In this document: one piece after another, positions 39,519 to 49,645 of the stretch
How positions within the stretch are numbered: the stretch's first letter is position 1
Layout of the letters: each line of letters begins with the position of its first letter
NCBI GenBank assembly: GCA_902590395.1
Contig: CACIWQ010000002.1
Location: 57,288 to 121,287 of the forward strand
Reading direction: 5' to 3'
Origin: an uncultured Pelagibacteraceae bacterium
Lineage (GTDB): Bacteria; Pseudomonadota; Alphaproteobacteria; Pelagibacterales; Pelagibacteraceae
DNA length: 64,000 nucleotides
The notes under the pieces: generated by a model
Seen by the model: only the letters and a program-made list of their open reading frames with translations
Database searches by the model: none
What the model was told of the DNA's origin: nothing
Translations under genes and position numbers: made by a program

Positions 39519-40646
39519 ATGAAAATTGGTATTTCAAAAGTTACAAAAAATGGATCTTCTCTAAACATTGAGTGGAAAGACGGAGAAAAAAGTAACTTTA
39601 ATTTTATGTGGTTAAGAGATAATTGCCCTACTGCTCATGACAAAGATTCGAGACATCGAATGTTTAATATACTTGAGGCCTCAACGAATATAGAACCCAC
39701 AGCGTACAAAATTAATAATGAAGGTAAATTGGAAATAGTATGGAGCGAAGGAAATCATACTAGTCATTATGATCCGCGTTGGCTTAGAAAACACTGTTAT
39801 ACTATAAATAACAAAAAAAAATATATCTCACCTTATGAATTGTGGGACAACTCTTTACAAAAAAATTTAAAATCTATTAATATAGAACATGATGAAATTA
39901 TCGATTCTGACAAAGGTTTAATAAAATGGTTAGAGCTTTTACATTGTAAAGGAATTGCAATTGTAAAAAATGCACCAACAGAAAAAAAAACTGCATTTCC
40001 TGTTTTAAATAGAATAAGTCATACGAGAGAAACATTTTTTAAAACACCTTTTGAGGTTATAAATATTCCAAAGCCAAATAATTCTGCTTATACATCTCAT
40101 GCTCTGAGAAATCATATGGATTTACCTTGGTTAGAAAATCCTCCAGGCTACCAATTTCTTCACTGTTTAATTAATGATGCTAAAGGAGGAGATTCTTCCG
40201 CCGTAGATGCATTTGCTGTTGCCAATTATTTAAGAAATAATGAAAAAGATATTTTTGAAACTTTAGTCAATGTACCTCTTAAATTTAGAGACAAAGATTA
40301 CACACAAGAAGCGCATAGAGATTTTTATGCTCCTGCAGTTACTTTAACTAAAGACGGAGATTATAATGATATAAGATTTAGTGTTGCCACTATGGATGCT
40401 TTAGATTGCCATCCTGATATTATGGATAAAGTATATAAAGCTCATCATAGGTTTGGAAATCTTCTTCATGATAATAAATTCCAAATTAAATTTCGTTTAG
40501 AACCTGGAGATATTTTTTCATTTAATAATAGAAGAGTTTTGCACGGAAGAACCGAATTTGATCCAAACTCTGGTCTCAGACATCTTCAAGGTTATTATAT
40601 GGATAGAGATGAAATTATTGGAAGATTAAATTATTTAAAAAAATAA
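39519..40646 (+). CDS. Gamma-butyrobetaine hydroxylase-like Fe(II)/2OG dioxygenase
   Basis: N-terminal WLRDNCPT DUF971-type region; HMDLPWLENPPGYQFLHC and VLHGRTEFD facial triad regions. Confidence 0.8.
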   Translation: MKIGISKVTKNGSSLNIEWKDGEKSNFNFMWLRDNCPTAHDKDSRHRMFNILEASTNIEPTAYKINNEGKLEIVWSEGNHTSHYDPRWLRKHCYTINNKKKYISPYELWDNSLQKNLKSINIEHDEIIDSDKGLIKWLELLHCKGIAIVKNAPTEKKTAFPVLNRISHTRETFFKTPFEVINIPKPNNSAYTSHALRNHMDLPWLENPPGYQFLHCLINDAKGGDSSAVDAFAVANYLRNNEKDIFETLVNVPLKFRDKDYTQEAHRDFYAPAVTLTKDGDYNDIRFSVATMDALDCHPDIMDKVYKAHHRFGNLLHDNKFQIKFRLEPGDIFSFNNRRVLHGRTEFDPNSGLRHLQGYYMDRDEIIGRLNYLKK

Positions 40647-40648
40647 TT

Positions 40649-41299
40649 TTATAAATTTTCGAATATCAAATTGTTATTTTTGCTATACTTGTTAAATTCT
40701 GATTTTGTTTTAATTGTGTAATAATATTTTTTAATTTTTAAATCTTGAATACTTTTATTTTTTAAAAAAAACTTATCTAAAATTAAACAATCAATATTCT
40801 TATTATTTGATTTTTTAATAATTGTTTTAATACTAGTAGGAGGTGAAAAAGACAATCCTACTTTTGTATTACTTTTTATTTTTAACAAATTGTAAATATT
40901 CTTGTGTTTAAAAGAAATAAATATACATTTTGAAAATTTAGATGTTTCTTTTAATAATTTTTGTAAAAGTTTTTTTGTGAGAATTGGTTTTATTTCAATA
41001 AATAAAGAGTGCTTATTTTTTGATATTTTAAGTAAATCTTTTAGTAGGGGAATTGTCTTCTTATTTTGAGTGCTTATTTTTTTAATTTGAGAATAGTCCA
41101 TATTCTTTACACTTTCTTTTTTTTTAAAAATTCTATTTAAGGTAAAATCGTGAAAGCAAATAAATTTATGATCTTTTGTGGCGTGGATATCAGTTTCAAT
41201 TCCATATTTTTTTCTAAATGAATGCTTAAACGCTTTAATAGTATTTTCTTGTAAATTTTTATTAATTAAACCTCTATGAATATAATGTTGAACCATCAA
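40649..41299 (-). CDS. Glycerophosphodiester phosphodiesterase
   Basis: HRGLINKNLQENTIKAFKHSF, GIETDIHATKDHKFICFHD, IEIKP. Confidence 0.88.
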   Translation of the reverse strand: MMVQHYIHRGLINKNLQENTIKAFKHSFRKKYGIETDIHATKDHKFICFHDFTLNRIFKKKESVKNMDYSQIKKISTQNKKTIPLLKDLLKISKNKHSLFIEIKPILTKKLLQKLLKETSKFSKCIFISFKHKNIYNLLKIKSNTKVGLSFSPPTSIKTIIKKSNNKNIDCLILDKFFLKNKSIQDLKIKKYYYTIKTKSEFNKYSKNNNLIFENL

Positions 41300-41302
41300 A
41301 AA

Positions 41303-42100
41303 CTACGCAACGGGCTTTAACATTTTTAAAATTTTCTTATGTATTTCGTTACTTGAACTAGCAACTATGCTTCCAGCAATTTTGGGTTCTTTGCCTTTCC
41401 AAGTATTTATATAACCCCCGGCATTTCTGATTAAAGGTATCATTGGATGTATGTCCCAAATTTTATTGTAACATTGAAGCACGACATTTAACTTTCCTTC
41501 ACATAATTGACAGTAGCTTAAAGCATCAGAGCAAGGATACCTCATAAGTCTTGTTAATTTTGAAATTTTTTTTTGTTCATTGAGAGTTAACCAACCAAAA
41601 AAATTTCCCGCAATTTTAGAATTATTTAGTGATTTTGTTTTTATTACTTTGAGTCTTTTAAATTTATTATTTTCTACTAAATAAGAATTATTATTAGCTC
41701 CAGTAATATAATATTTTTTTAACATAGGAAAATTAACTAAACCTAATGTCGGCTCATTATTATAATTTATACTTATTAAGTTGCTCCAAGTTGGGCTTCC
41801 TATAACAAAGGATCTAGTGCCATCAATTGGGTCAAGAATCCAAGAAATTCCGTTCTTTGTTTTCTTTGTTTTAAATTCTTCACCAATTATACCGTCTCTC
41901 GGAAATTTTTTTGTTATTTCTTTTCTTAAAAATAATTCTAGTGATTTATCAATATTGGTTACGGGATCAAATCCATTTTTCTTACTTGATTTATTGTTTA
42001 GTTTAAATTTACCAATTAATTTTCCAAAGTATAATTTATTAATTTTTTTAGGTAGGGAATTTAAAAATTTATAATAATTTAATTTATCTTTTTTATTCAT
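41303..42100 (-). CDS. Inositol monophosphatase family (histidinol-phosphatase HisN-like)
   Basis: DPVTNIDKSLE, DGIIGEE, SWILDPIDGTRSF, WDIHPMIPLIRNAGG. Confidence 0.87.
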   Translation of the reverse strand: MNKKDKLNYYKFLNSLPKKINKLYFGKLIGKFKLNNKSSKKNGFDPVTNIDKSLELFLRKEITKKFPRDGIIGEEFKTKKTKNGISWILDPIDGTRSFVIGSPTWSNLISINYNNEPTLGLVNFPMLKKYYITGANNNSYLVENNKFKRLKVIKTKSLNNSKIAGNFFGWLTLNEQKKISKLTRLMRYPCSDALSYCQLCEGKLNVVLQCYNKIWDIHPMIPLIRNAGGYINTWKGKEPKIAGSIVASSSNEIHKKILKMLKPVA

Positions 42101-42101
42101 T

Positions 42102-43532
42102 TTATTTCCAGCCAGTAATTGTTTTTACCTCTAAGTATTCTTCTAATCCCCAGGTGCCGCCTTCACGACCATTTCCAGATTGTCTATATCCACCAAAAGG
42201 TGTCCCGGAGTCTGCAGCTTTTCCATTAATATAAACAATTCCAGATCTTAACTTTTTTGCAACCCTTTTTGCTTTTTCTTTATCTTCTGTTTGTAAATAA
42301 TTTCCAAGGCCATATTCAGTATCATTAGTAATTTTAATTGCTTCCTCTTCTGTTTCAAATGGAATTATAGAAAGGACTGGTCCAAAAATTTCTTTTTTTG
42401 CTATTTCCATATCATTTGTAACATTTGTAAAAATTGTTGGTTTAATAAAATAACCTTTGTTTAAATTATTTGGGAGCTCAGGACCGCCGGTGGCTAATGT
42501 AGCGCCCTCATTAATTCCACTTTTTATTAAGTTAATAATTTTATCATATTGAACTTTTGAAACTACGGGACCTATGTGATCTCCTTTTTTTGATGCAACA
42601 TCTACTTTAATTTTACTTGCTTCGTCCGCTGCGTCTTTAATTGCTTTTTCATAAATAGATTTCTCCACAAGCATTCTTGTTGGAGCGTCACAAGATTGCC
42701 CAGAATTACTCATTACATTTCTAATTCCATCTCTAACAGCATTAGGATAAGAATCTGCAAAAACAATATTTCCACCTTTGCCTCCTAATTCTAAACAAAC
42801 TCTTTTAATTGTTTCGGCTGCATTTTTTGAAATTAATTTTCCAGCTCTTGTTGATCCTGTAAAAGAAATCATATCAATATCAGGATGGCCAGATATATGT
42901 GTTCCGACTCCCGCTCCATCACCATTAACTAAATTAAATACTCCCGGTGGAAATCCTGCTTCATCTATCATTTCAGCAAACAGCATTCCTGAGATAGGTG
43001 CTATCTCTGATGGTTTGAGTATCATAGTGCATCCGACCGCAAAAGCTGGGACTACTTTTAAAGCAATTTGGTTAATTGGCCAATTCCACGGAGTAATTAA
43101 ACCGCAAACTCCAATTGGTTCATAACTTATTTGGTTGTTTGATTTTGAATCAAAATGTTCTTCAAAATTAAATTCTTTTAATCTTAATATGAAATCTTCT
43201 AAATGAGATTGTCCTGAAGTAGTATGGGTTGAAATTGAATAATCTATAGGTGAGCCCATTTCCATTGAAATTGCCTCGGACATTTGTTTAGATCTTTTTT
43301 TGTAAATTGTTAGCAATTTTTCCAAAAGTTTAATTCTTTCTTCTTTTGAAGTTTCTTTCCACTGCTCGAAAGCTTTTTTTGCTGATTTTACTGCTGAATC
43401 TGTGTCTTCTTTAGATCCTAGAGATATAACAGCAAAAGGTTCTTCGTTGGAAGGGTTTATCACTTCAAAGTCATTTGATTTTGAAGGCTTTACCCATTTT
43501 CCATTTATGTAAAAATTTCTTTTGTCTATCAT
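42102..43532 (-). CDS. Aldehyde dehydrogenase (betaine/trimethylaminobutyraldehyde-type possible)
   Basis: PWNWPI, ELGGKGGNIVF, NSGQSCDAPTRMLV. Confidence 0.9.
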   Translation of the reverse strand: MIDKRNFYINGKWVKPSKSNDFEVINPSNEEPFAVISLGSKEDTDSAVKSAKKAFEQWKETSKEERIKLLEKLLTIYKKRSKQMSEAISMEMGSPIDYSISTHTTSGQSHLEDFILRLKEFNFEEHFDSKSNNQISYEPIGVCGLITPWNWPINQIALKVVPAFAVGCTMILKPSEIAPISGMLFAEMIDEAGFPPGVFNLVNGDGAGVGTHISGHPDIDMISFTGSTRAGKLISKNAAETIKRVCLELGGKGGNIVFADSYPNAVRDGIRNVMSNSGQSCDAPTRMLVEKSIYEKAIKDAADEASKIKVDVASKKGDHIGPVVSKVQYDKIINLIKSGINEGATLATGGPELPNNLNKGYFIKPTIFTNVTNDMEIAKKEIFGPVLSIIPFETEEEAIKITNDTEYGLGNYLQTEDKEKAKRVAKKLRSGIVYINGKAADSGTPFGGYRQSGNGREGGTWGLEEYLEVKTITGWK

Positions 43533-43556
43533 TTTGAATTACTATTATCACATAAA

Positions 43557-44498
43557 TTATATTTCATAACCTTTTTCTTCTTTTTCATTATCAACTAATT
43601 CCTCAGGATATCCGCTAGCTCTAAAGTTTATTTTACAAATATCCTCTAACCTTTTAACAACCATTGGCGACCATGCTCTTGGTCCATATTTTTTTTGGGC
43701 GTCTTTAAAAATACTCAGAATTAGAGGTGAAATTTCCAATGGTATATTTAGTTGTTTTGATAAATTATTAAACAAAGTCATATCCTTTTCCACTAAATCC
43801 ATAGTAAAATTTATATTGTACGAACCATTTAAAATTACTTGGCTTTCAGTTTCATGAACAAATGAATTTCCAGATGAAATTTTAATACCTTTAAATGTTT
43901 TTTTAATATCTAAATTTGATTTTTTTGCTACAGCCCAAGCTTCCCCTAGTGCTGCTAAATGCGTAGAAGCTAAATAATTTGTAATAACTTTTAAAATTGA
44001 TGCTGTCCCAAGTTCGCCTGTATGTAAAATTTGTTGACCCATTGTAGTTAATACAGGCAATATTTTTTCAAAAGATTTTCTTTCTCCACCAACAAATATA
44101 GCGATGTTCCCCGTTGCTGCGCGATGGCATCCTCCACTAACAGGGGCATCTAATGGGATAGCTCCTTTTGATTTTACTAGTTCTCCTATTCTCTTCACTT
44201 CTTTATCGTCCGTCGTGCTCATTTCTAACCAAATTTTTTCTTTAGAAAGTCCTTCTATAACTCCATCTTTTTTTTCCATTACCTCTGCGCAAATTTTAGG
44301 AGAAGGAAGGCATGTTATTATTAAATCTACTTTTTCTGTTAAGTCTTTTGGAGATTTTGCTGATGCAGCTCCTTTGGAAATAAAATTTTTCACTAAATTA
44401 GCATCTAAATCTATGACGGTTAAATTAAATTTATTTCGCAATAAACTTCCAGCAAGTTTGCTTCCTACATTACCTAAGCCAATAAAACCAATTTTCAT
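43557..44498 (-). CDS. 3-hydroxyisobutyrate dehydrogenase-like NAD(P)-binding oxidoreductase
   Basis: IGFIGLGNVGSKLAGSLL, DAPVSGGCHRAATGNIAIFVGG. Confidence 0.88.
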   Translation of the reverse strand: MKIGFIGLGNVGSKLAGSLLRNKFNLTVIDLDANLVKNFISKGAASAKSPKDLTEKVDLIITCLPSPKICAEVMEKKDGVIEGLSKEKIWLEMSTTDDKEVKRIGELVKSKGAIPLDAPVSGGCHRAATGNIAIFVGGERKSFEKILPVLTTMGQQILHTGELGTASILKVITNYLASTHLAALGEAWAVAKKSNLDIKKTFKGIKISSGNSFVHETESQVILNGSYNINFTMDLVEKDMTLFNNLSKQLNIPLEISPLILSIFKDAQKKYGPRAWSPMVVKRLEDICKINFRASGYPEELVDNEKEEKGYEI

Positions 44499-44509
44499 CT
44501 TTCCTCCTT

Positions 44510-46960
44510 TTAGCTTTTAGTTATTTTATTTTCTGGATCATGAAGTGGTCGAGTTTGTAAAATTGCTTCATGCTTATTTTTTTCAACTTCAATAAAGAAA
44601 GTTTTTTTTGATAGTTCTTCTATTGGTGAAACCAAATTTATATATCCAAGAGACATATTTTTTTCATAATTGAATGAGTAATTACCTGACGTAGTTCTTC
44701 CAACTATTTTTCCGTCACAATAGATGGGTTCATCATGAAGTAACAATGGTGATCCTGGCTTACTGTTTTTTAAAGTTAACATGATCATCCTTTTTTTAAT
44801 TTTTTTATTTTTTATTTTTTCTATTGCTTTTTTTCCAACAAAATCAATATTTTTTTTAAAACTTAAAGCAAATTTTAATCCAGCCTCATATTGATTTTCT
44901 TCAGGTGACATATCATGACCCCAGTGTACATATCCTTTCTCCATTCTCATTGTATCCATAGCAAGCATTCCGCAATGACAGAGATTAAACTCTTTGCCTT
45001 TATCTACAATTAAATTATATATTTCTTTCGATTCATTCATCTTTATATAAAGCTCAAAACCTAGTTCACCTACATACGATAGTCTCTGTGCCCATATTTT
45101 TTTATTATTTATTTTAATTTCCTTGCTTGAGCCAAATTTAAAATTTTCATTTGAAAAATCGTCATTTGATAATTTTGACATTAAACTTCTACTTTTGGGA
45201 CCAAACACACCGAGGCAAGCAATATCATCTGTAACATCTTTAAATTCTATTTCTTTTGATAAATATTTTAGTATATGAAACTTATCATGTTCTCTGTTTG
45301 CTGCAGATGTAACAATTCTAAAATAATTTTTACCCATGCAAACAACTGTTAAATCTGTTTCTATTCCACCATCTTCATTTAACATTTGAGTGTAAGTAGT
45401 TTTGCCAATCTCATTTTTAATGTTAGCGGTACAAATTCTTTGTAAATCACTGTGGGCCTTTTCTCCTTTTAAATCATACTTAGAAAAGGCAGTTAAATCG
45501 AATAAGCCAAGGTTCTTCCTTGCATTTTTTGTTTCAAATTCTACTGATGGATACCAATTTTGATAATTATAACTATATTCAATTTTTGGTTCTTCATTTT
45601 TTAAAGAAAACCACATTGGTCTTTCATAACCTGCTGATACTCCAAAGCAAGCTCCAGCTTTTTTTAATTCTTCATGATAAGGAAATAATTTTTGATTTCT
45701 TGAAGTTTTGTGTTGTTTATATGGCCAGTGCATTCCATACAAATCACCCAAAGTCTCGGTTATTCTTTTTTTAATAAAGTTAATTTCTGAATGAAATTTT
45801 TGAAATCTTTTTATATCATAAATAAATAAATCCTCATTAATGTGACCCTTCATCATCCATTCTGCTGTTACTTTTCCTGCTCCCCCTCCGCTTCCAATTC
45901 CGATACTATTAAATCCACAACAAGCAAATAAGTTCCTAATTTCGGGAACTTCCCCTAAAAGTGTATTTGTATCTGGAGTAAATGATTCTGGTCCTGAAAA
46001 AAATTTTCTTATTCCTGCTTCTTTTAAAATTGGAACTCTTTTTAACGATGCCTCTAAGTAAGGTTCAAAGTGTTCAAAATTTTCAGGAAATTCACCAAAT
46101 GAAAAGTCTAGAGGAACTCTGTTAGTTTTATTAAATGCTGGAATTGATTTACCTTCAAAAATACCAATTAACATTTTTCCTGCATCTTCTTTTAAATATA
46201 AACTATCATCAAAATCTCTTAGAACAGGAATGTCTTTTGGAAGATTCTTTATTGGCTCAGTAATTACATAAAAGTGTTCTGCAGGATATAAAGGTATGCT
46301 AATATCCATATCTTCTCCAATCTGTCTTGACCACATACCAGTTGCAAGAACTACATACTCGCATTCGATTGTTTGATTGTTAACCTTAACACCACTCACT
46401 CTTCCATTTTTTGTAAAAATTTTTTTAACTGGTGAGTTTTGAAATATTTTAACACCTTCTTTTCTTGCTGCTTTTGCTAATAAATTAGTTACGCCCACTG
46501 GATCTGCTTGGCCATCTCCTGGCATAAAAATTCCACCAAGTATCCTCTCTTCATTAATAACAGGATAAATTTTTTTAATTTGCTCAATATTTAAAACTTC
46601 AACATTCACATCATACAATTGAGCTGTGGTTGCTTGTCTTAATAATTCTTGCCACCTGCCTTGGGTGGTAGCAATTGAAAGTGCGCCATTCAATTTTAAA
46701 CCACTTGAAAAATCAACTTCTTTTTCTAATTTTTTGTAAAGTTCTAAAGAATATTTCCTTATTTTTGTAACTGCTGCAGTAGGTCCTAATTGGCTCACCA
46801 ATCCAGCTGCATGCCATGTAGTACCTGATGTAAGCTGATCTCTTTCTAACAAAATAACATCTTTCCATCCAAATTTTGCTAAATGATAAGCCGTAGAACA
46901 TCCTGCAATGCCACCACCTACAATAATTACCTTGGTATTTTTTGGTAAGGTTTTATTCAT
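44510..46960 (-). CDS. Dimethylglycine dehydrogenase-like (FAD DAO + GcvT), second copy
   Basis: VIIVGGGIAGCSTAYHLAKFGWKDVILLE...TTWHAAGLVSQLG; C-terminal GcvT LSYVGELGFELYI. Confidence 0.88.
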   Translation of the reverse strand: MNKTLPKNTKVIIVGGGIAGCSTAYHLAKFGWKDVILLERDQLTSGTTWHAAGLVSQLGPTAAVTKIRKYSLELYKKLEKEVDFSSGLKLNGALSIATTQGRWQELLRQATTAQLYDVNVEVLNIEQIKKIYPVINEERILGGIFMPGDGQADPVGVTNLLAKAARKEGVKIFQNSPVKKIFTKNGRVSGVKVNNQTIECEYVVLATGMWSRQIGEDMDISIPLYPAEHFYVITEPIKNLPKDIPVLRDFDDSLYLKEDAGKMLIGIFEGKSIPAFNKTNRVPLDFSFGEFPENFEHFEPYLEASLKRVPILKEAGIRKFFSGPESFTPDTNTLLGEVPEIRNLFACCGFNSIGIGSGGGAGKVTAEWMMKGHINEDLFIYDIKRFQKFHSEINFIKKRITETLGDLYGMHWPYKQHKTSRNQKLFPYHEELKKAGACFGVSAGYERPMWFSLKNEEPKIEYSYNYQNWYPSVEFETKNARKNLGLFDLTAFSKYDLKGEKAHSDLQRICTANIKNEIGKTTYTQMLNEDGGIETDLTVVCMGKNYFRIVTSAANREHDKFHILKYLSKEIEFKDVTDDIACLGVFGPKSRSLMSKLSNDDFSNENFKFGSSKEIKINNKKIWAQRLSYVGELGFELYIKMNESKEIYNLIVDKGKEFNLCHCGMLAMDTMRMEKGYVHWGHDMSPEENQYEAGLKFALSFKKNIDFVGKKAIEKIKNKKIKKRMIMLTLKNSKPGSPLLLHDEPIYCDGKIVGRTTSGNYSFNYEKNMSLGYINLVSPIEELSKKTFFIEVEKNKHEAILQTRPLHDPENKITKS

Positions 46961-47065
46961 GAATTGTTTTTAAAGATTTTAAAGAATGCATTTTATATAT
47001 ATTTTCTAGCTATTAAGTATTATTATATAAGAGAGATTAAAATTCATTAATTTAATTTTAAAATT

Positions 47066-47611
47066 TTGTTTATGAATATTGTCGATGAAATAATAAATAA
47101 GTTTAAAACCAATAATAGCCTATATATTGGTGAAAAAGTTACAATATCTACGCATATGATACAAACAGCAATGTTAGCTGAAAAAAATAATTCACCTAAA
47201 TCGTTAATTTGTTCCTGTTTGTTGCATGATTACGGTCATTTTATTATTGAAAATCCAGATCTAATGGTTTCAAAATTATTAGACGGAAAGCATGAGTATT
47301 TGGCTTTTAAATTTTTAAGCAAATATTTTAAACCAGATGTTGTTGAACCTATAAAATTGCATGTTCAAGCAAAAAGATATCTTTGTAGAAATAATTCATA
47401 TTTTAACCTGTTGTCCGAGGCATCTAAAATAAGTTTAAAACTTCAAGGTGGCATAATGGGTGATAAAGAGGCTAAAAAATTTACTTCATTAAAATTTCAT
47501 AATGAAGCTATAATGTTAAGAAAATATGATGACGATGGAAAAGTGCCTGATCTTAAAATAAAAAAAATTGATTATTATAGAGATTTAATTAATTCTCAAT
47601 TGATAAATTGA
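47066..47611 (+). CDS. PhnZ-like HD-domain diiron oxygenase
   Basis: YIGEKVTISTH, CLLHDYGHF, HEYLAFKFL, LHVQAKRYL, RKYDDDGKVPD, co-linear with recalled PhnZ active-site motifs. Confidence 0.75.
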   Translation: MFMNIVDEIINKFKTNNSLYIGEKVTISTHMIQTAMLAEKNNSPKSLICSCLLHDYGHFIIENPDLMVSKLLDGKHEYLAFKFLSKYFKPDVVEPIKLHVQAKRYLCRNNSYFNLLSEASKISLKLQGGIMGDKEAKKFTSLKFHNEAIMLRKYDDDGKVPDLKIKKIDYYRDLINSQLIN

Positions 47612-47612
47612 T

Positions 47613-48467
47613 CTATTTTTTTTTTTTAGTAAATAATATCATGCCAACTCCAAAAATTATAACTAAGCCTCCAAGAAAAACTTGTTTGGGTGGATCTTCT
47701 CCAAGTAAAAAAACAGATGTTATTAAACCAGTCACTGGAAGTATAAGTAGTACTGGCATAACTTTATTAACTGGGTATCTTTTTAAAACATAGTACCAAG
47801 CTCCATAACCAACGGGTTGCAAAAAAAATCCAAGAAAAATTACTGTTAACCAACTATTTATATTTGCTGATAAAAAATATGATATTGGGTTGCCATCAAA
47901 AACTAAAGAAACCAGCAATAACATTGGTCCAGAAAATACACAAAGCCAAGTCATTAAAGCAAATGCGCCAATTTTTTTACTTAAAGGTTTTGCCATAACG
48001 GCCCCCAGAGACCAGGTGAATGCTCCCGACAAAACTAATAAAACCCCAATATATTTTCCTTCAAGATTAGGAGCCCCTGTCAAAATAAATACTCCTATAA
48101 AAGCAATGATTAAACCAATTATATTTTTGACTGTTGGAATTTCTTTTAATAAAAAAAATGCAATTACTATTCCAAAAGGGACTTCTAACATAACAAGAAG
48201 TACAGCTGAAGATGCATCAATAATATTTAAACCTGTATAAGTTAATCCATACTGCAAAGTGCTTCCAATTAATGAAACTTTAAATAAATCAAAGTACAAA
48301 CCTTTGGGCGGTGGAAACCACCAAACAAGAATTAATGCTGGTATAGTAAAACGTAAACCCATTAGTAAATATGGAGGAAAATACTGCATGGCAGGCTTAG
48401 CAATAACAAAACCAAAGCCTAAAATTATAGGGACTAGCAATGCAATAAATATATCTTTAATTTTCAT
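47613..48467 (-). CDS. EamA/DMT family transporter
   Basis: Multi-TM with EamA repeats. Confidence 0.82.
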   Translation of the reverse strand: MKIKDIFIALLVPIILGFGFVIAKPAMQYFPPYLLMGLRFTIPALILVWWFPPPKGLYFDLFKVSLIGSTLQYGLTYTGLNIIDASSAVLLVMLEVPFGIVIAFFLLKEIPTVKNIIGLIIAFIGVFILTGAPNLEGKYIGVLLVLSGAFTWSLGAVMAKPLSKKIGAFALMTWLCVFSGPMLLLVSLVFDGNPISYFLSANINSWLTVIFLGFFLQPVGYGAWYYVLKRYPVNKVMPVLLILPVTGLITSVFLLGEDPPKQVFLGGLVIIFGVGMILFTKKKK

Positions 48468-48535
48468 TTTTCCTGCTTTTGAATTTACTTATCACATTGT
48501 ATATTAAGAAGATAAACAAATAACTTTGTGAACAA

Positions 48536-49645
48536 ATGAAATTAGAAGTAGTGCAAAACAAAAAGATTTTGGTTAATTCTGCAAGAAAAAATTTCGAGTT
48601 GCATCCTCTTTGGCTGAGAGAAAGAGTAAAAACTGATACTTTGGTCGACAAATATAACGATCAAAGATTATATGACCCTTCTCAACTTAACCAAAATTTA
48701 GAAATTAAAAATGCCTCGGTAAATAATGGACATCTCAATATAGAATTTACAGATGGCGTACAGTTTAAGTATAAAGTTAACGACTTACTTTATGAATTAG
48801 ATAAAAAAGAACCTATAGAAAAAGTAATTTTATGGAATTCAAAACTTAAAAAAAAACCTACAGCAATATATAAAAGAAATATTTTTGAAACTAAAGAAAT
48901 GTATAACTTGTTGCAGGATTTTTATAAATTTGGATTTGTTATTTTTAAAAAAGTTCCAACCGAAGATAATTTTATATTAAAATTTGCTAATTCAATAGGT
49001 ACAGTCAGACCAACAAATTTTGGGGAATCTTTTAGTGTTAAATCTATACCTAAACCTAATGATTTAGCATATACTTCAATTGCTCTTACGCCCCATACTG
49101 ATAATCCCTATAGAAAACCTATTCCATGCATTCAACTTTTGCATTGTTTAGAAAATGAAGTTAAGGAAGGATTATCTACTTTGGTAGATGGATTTGCAGT
49201 AGCTGAATACTTAAAAAAAAATAATCATGATTTATTTAAAATTCTTACTGAAACTAAAGTTAGATTTAGATTTGTTGATAAGTCGATAATTCTTGAAAAT
49301 TGGGGAGAATTAATTGAACTAGATCAAGAAAAACGTATTAAACAAGTAAGATATAGTACAAGACTGGACTACGTCCCTGCTTTAGAAAAAACTAAGTTAA
49401 AAAAATTTTATAAAGCAAGAAAATTAATAGCCAATTTGTATGCATCAAAAAAATTTGAAATACGTTTTAAATTAGAAAAAGGAGATTTGTTAATGATGGA
49501 CAATCATCGTTTGTTACATGGAAGAACTGCTTATGATCCAAGACAAGGAAATAGATATTTAAAAGGTTGTTATATTGATCACGATTCCACTGAAGGAAAA
49601 CTAAGATATTTAGAAAGAAAGTTTAAATTAAAATGGAAAAAGTAA
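48536..49645 (+). CDS. TmpA-like / gamma-butyrobetaine hydroxylase-family Fe(II)/2OG dioxygenase
   Basis: HPLWLRERV N-terminal domain, HTDNPYRKPIPCIQLLHCL, DNHRLLHGRTAYDPRQG; overlaps downstream HD gene. Confidence 0.75.
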   Translation: MKLEVVQNKKILVNSARKNFELHPLWLRERVKTDTLVDKYNDQRLYDPSQLNQNLEIKNASVNNGHLNIEFTDGVQFKYKVNDLLYELDKKEPIEKVILWNSKLKKKPTAIYKRNIFETKEMYNLLQDFYKFGFVIFKKVPTEDNFILKFANSIGTVRPTNFGESFSVKSIPKPNDLAYTSIALTPHTDNPYRKPIPCIQLLHCLENEVKEGLSTLVDGFAVAEYLKKNNHDLFKILTETKVRFRFVDKSIILENWGELIELDQEKRIKQVRYSTRLDYVPALEKTKLKKFYKARKLIANLYASKKFEIRFKLEKGDLLMMDNHRLLHGRTAYDPRQGNRYLKGCYIDHDSTEGKLRYLERKFKLKWKK

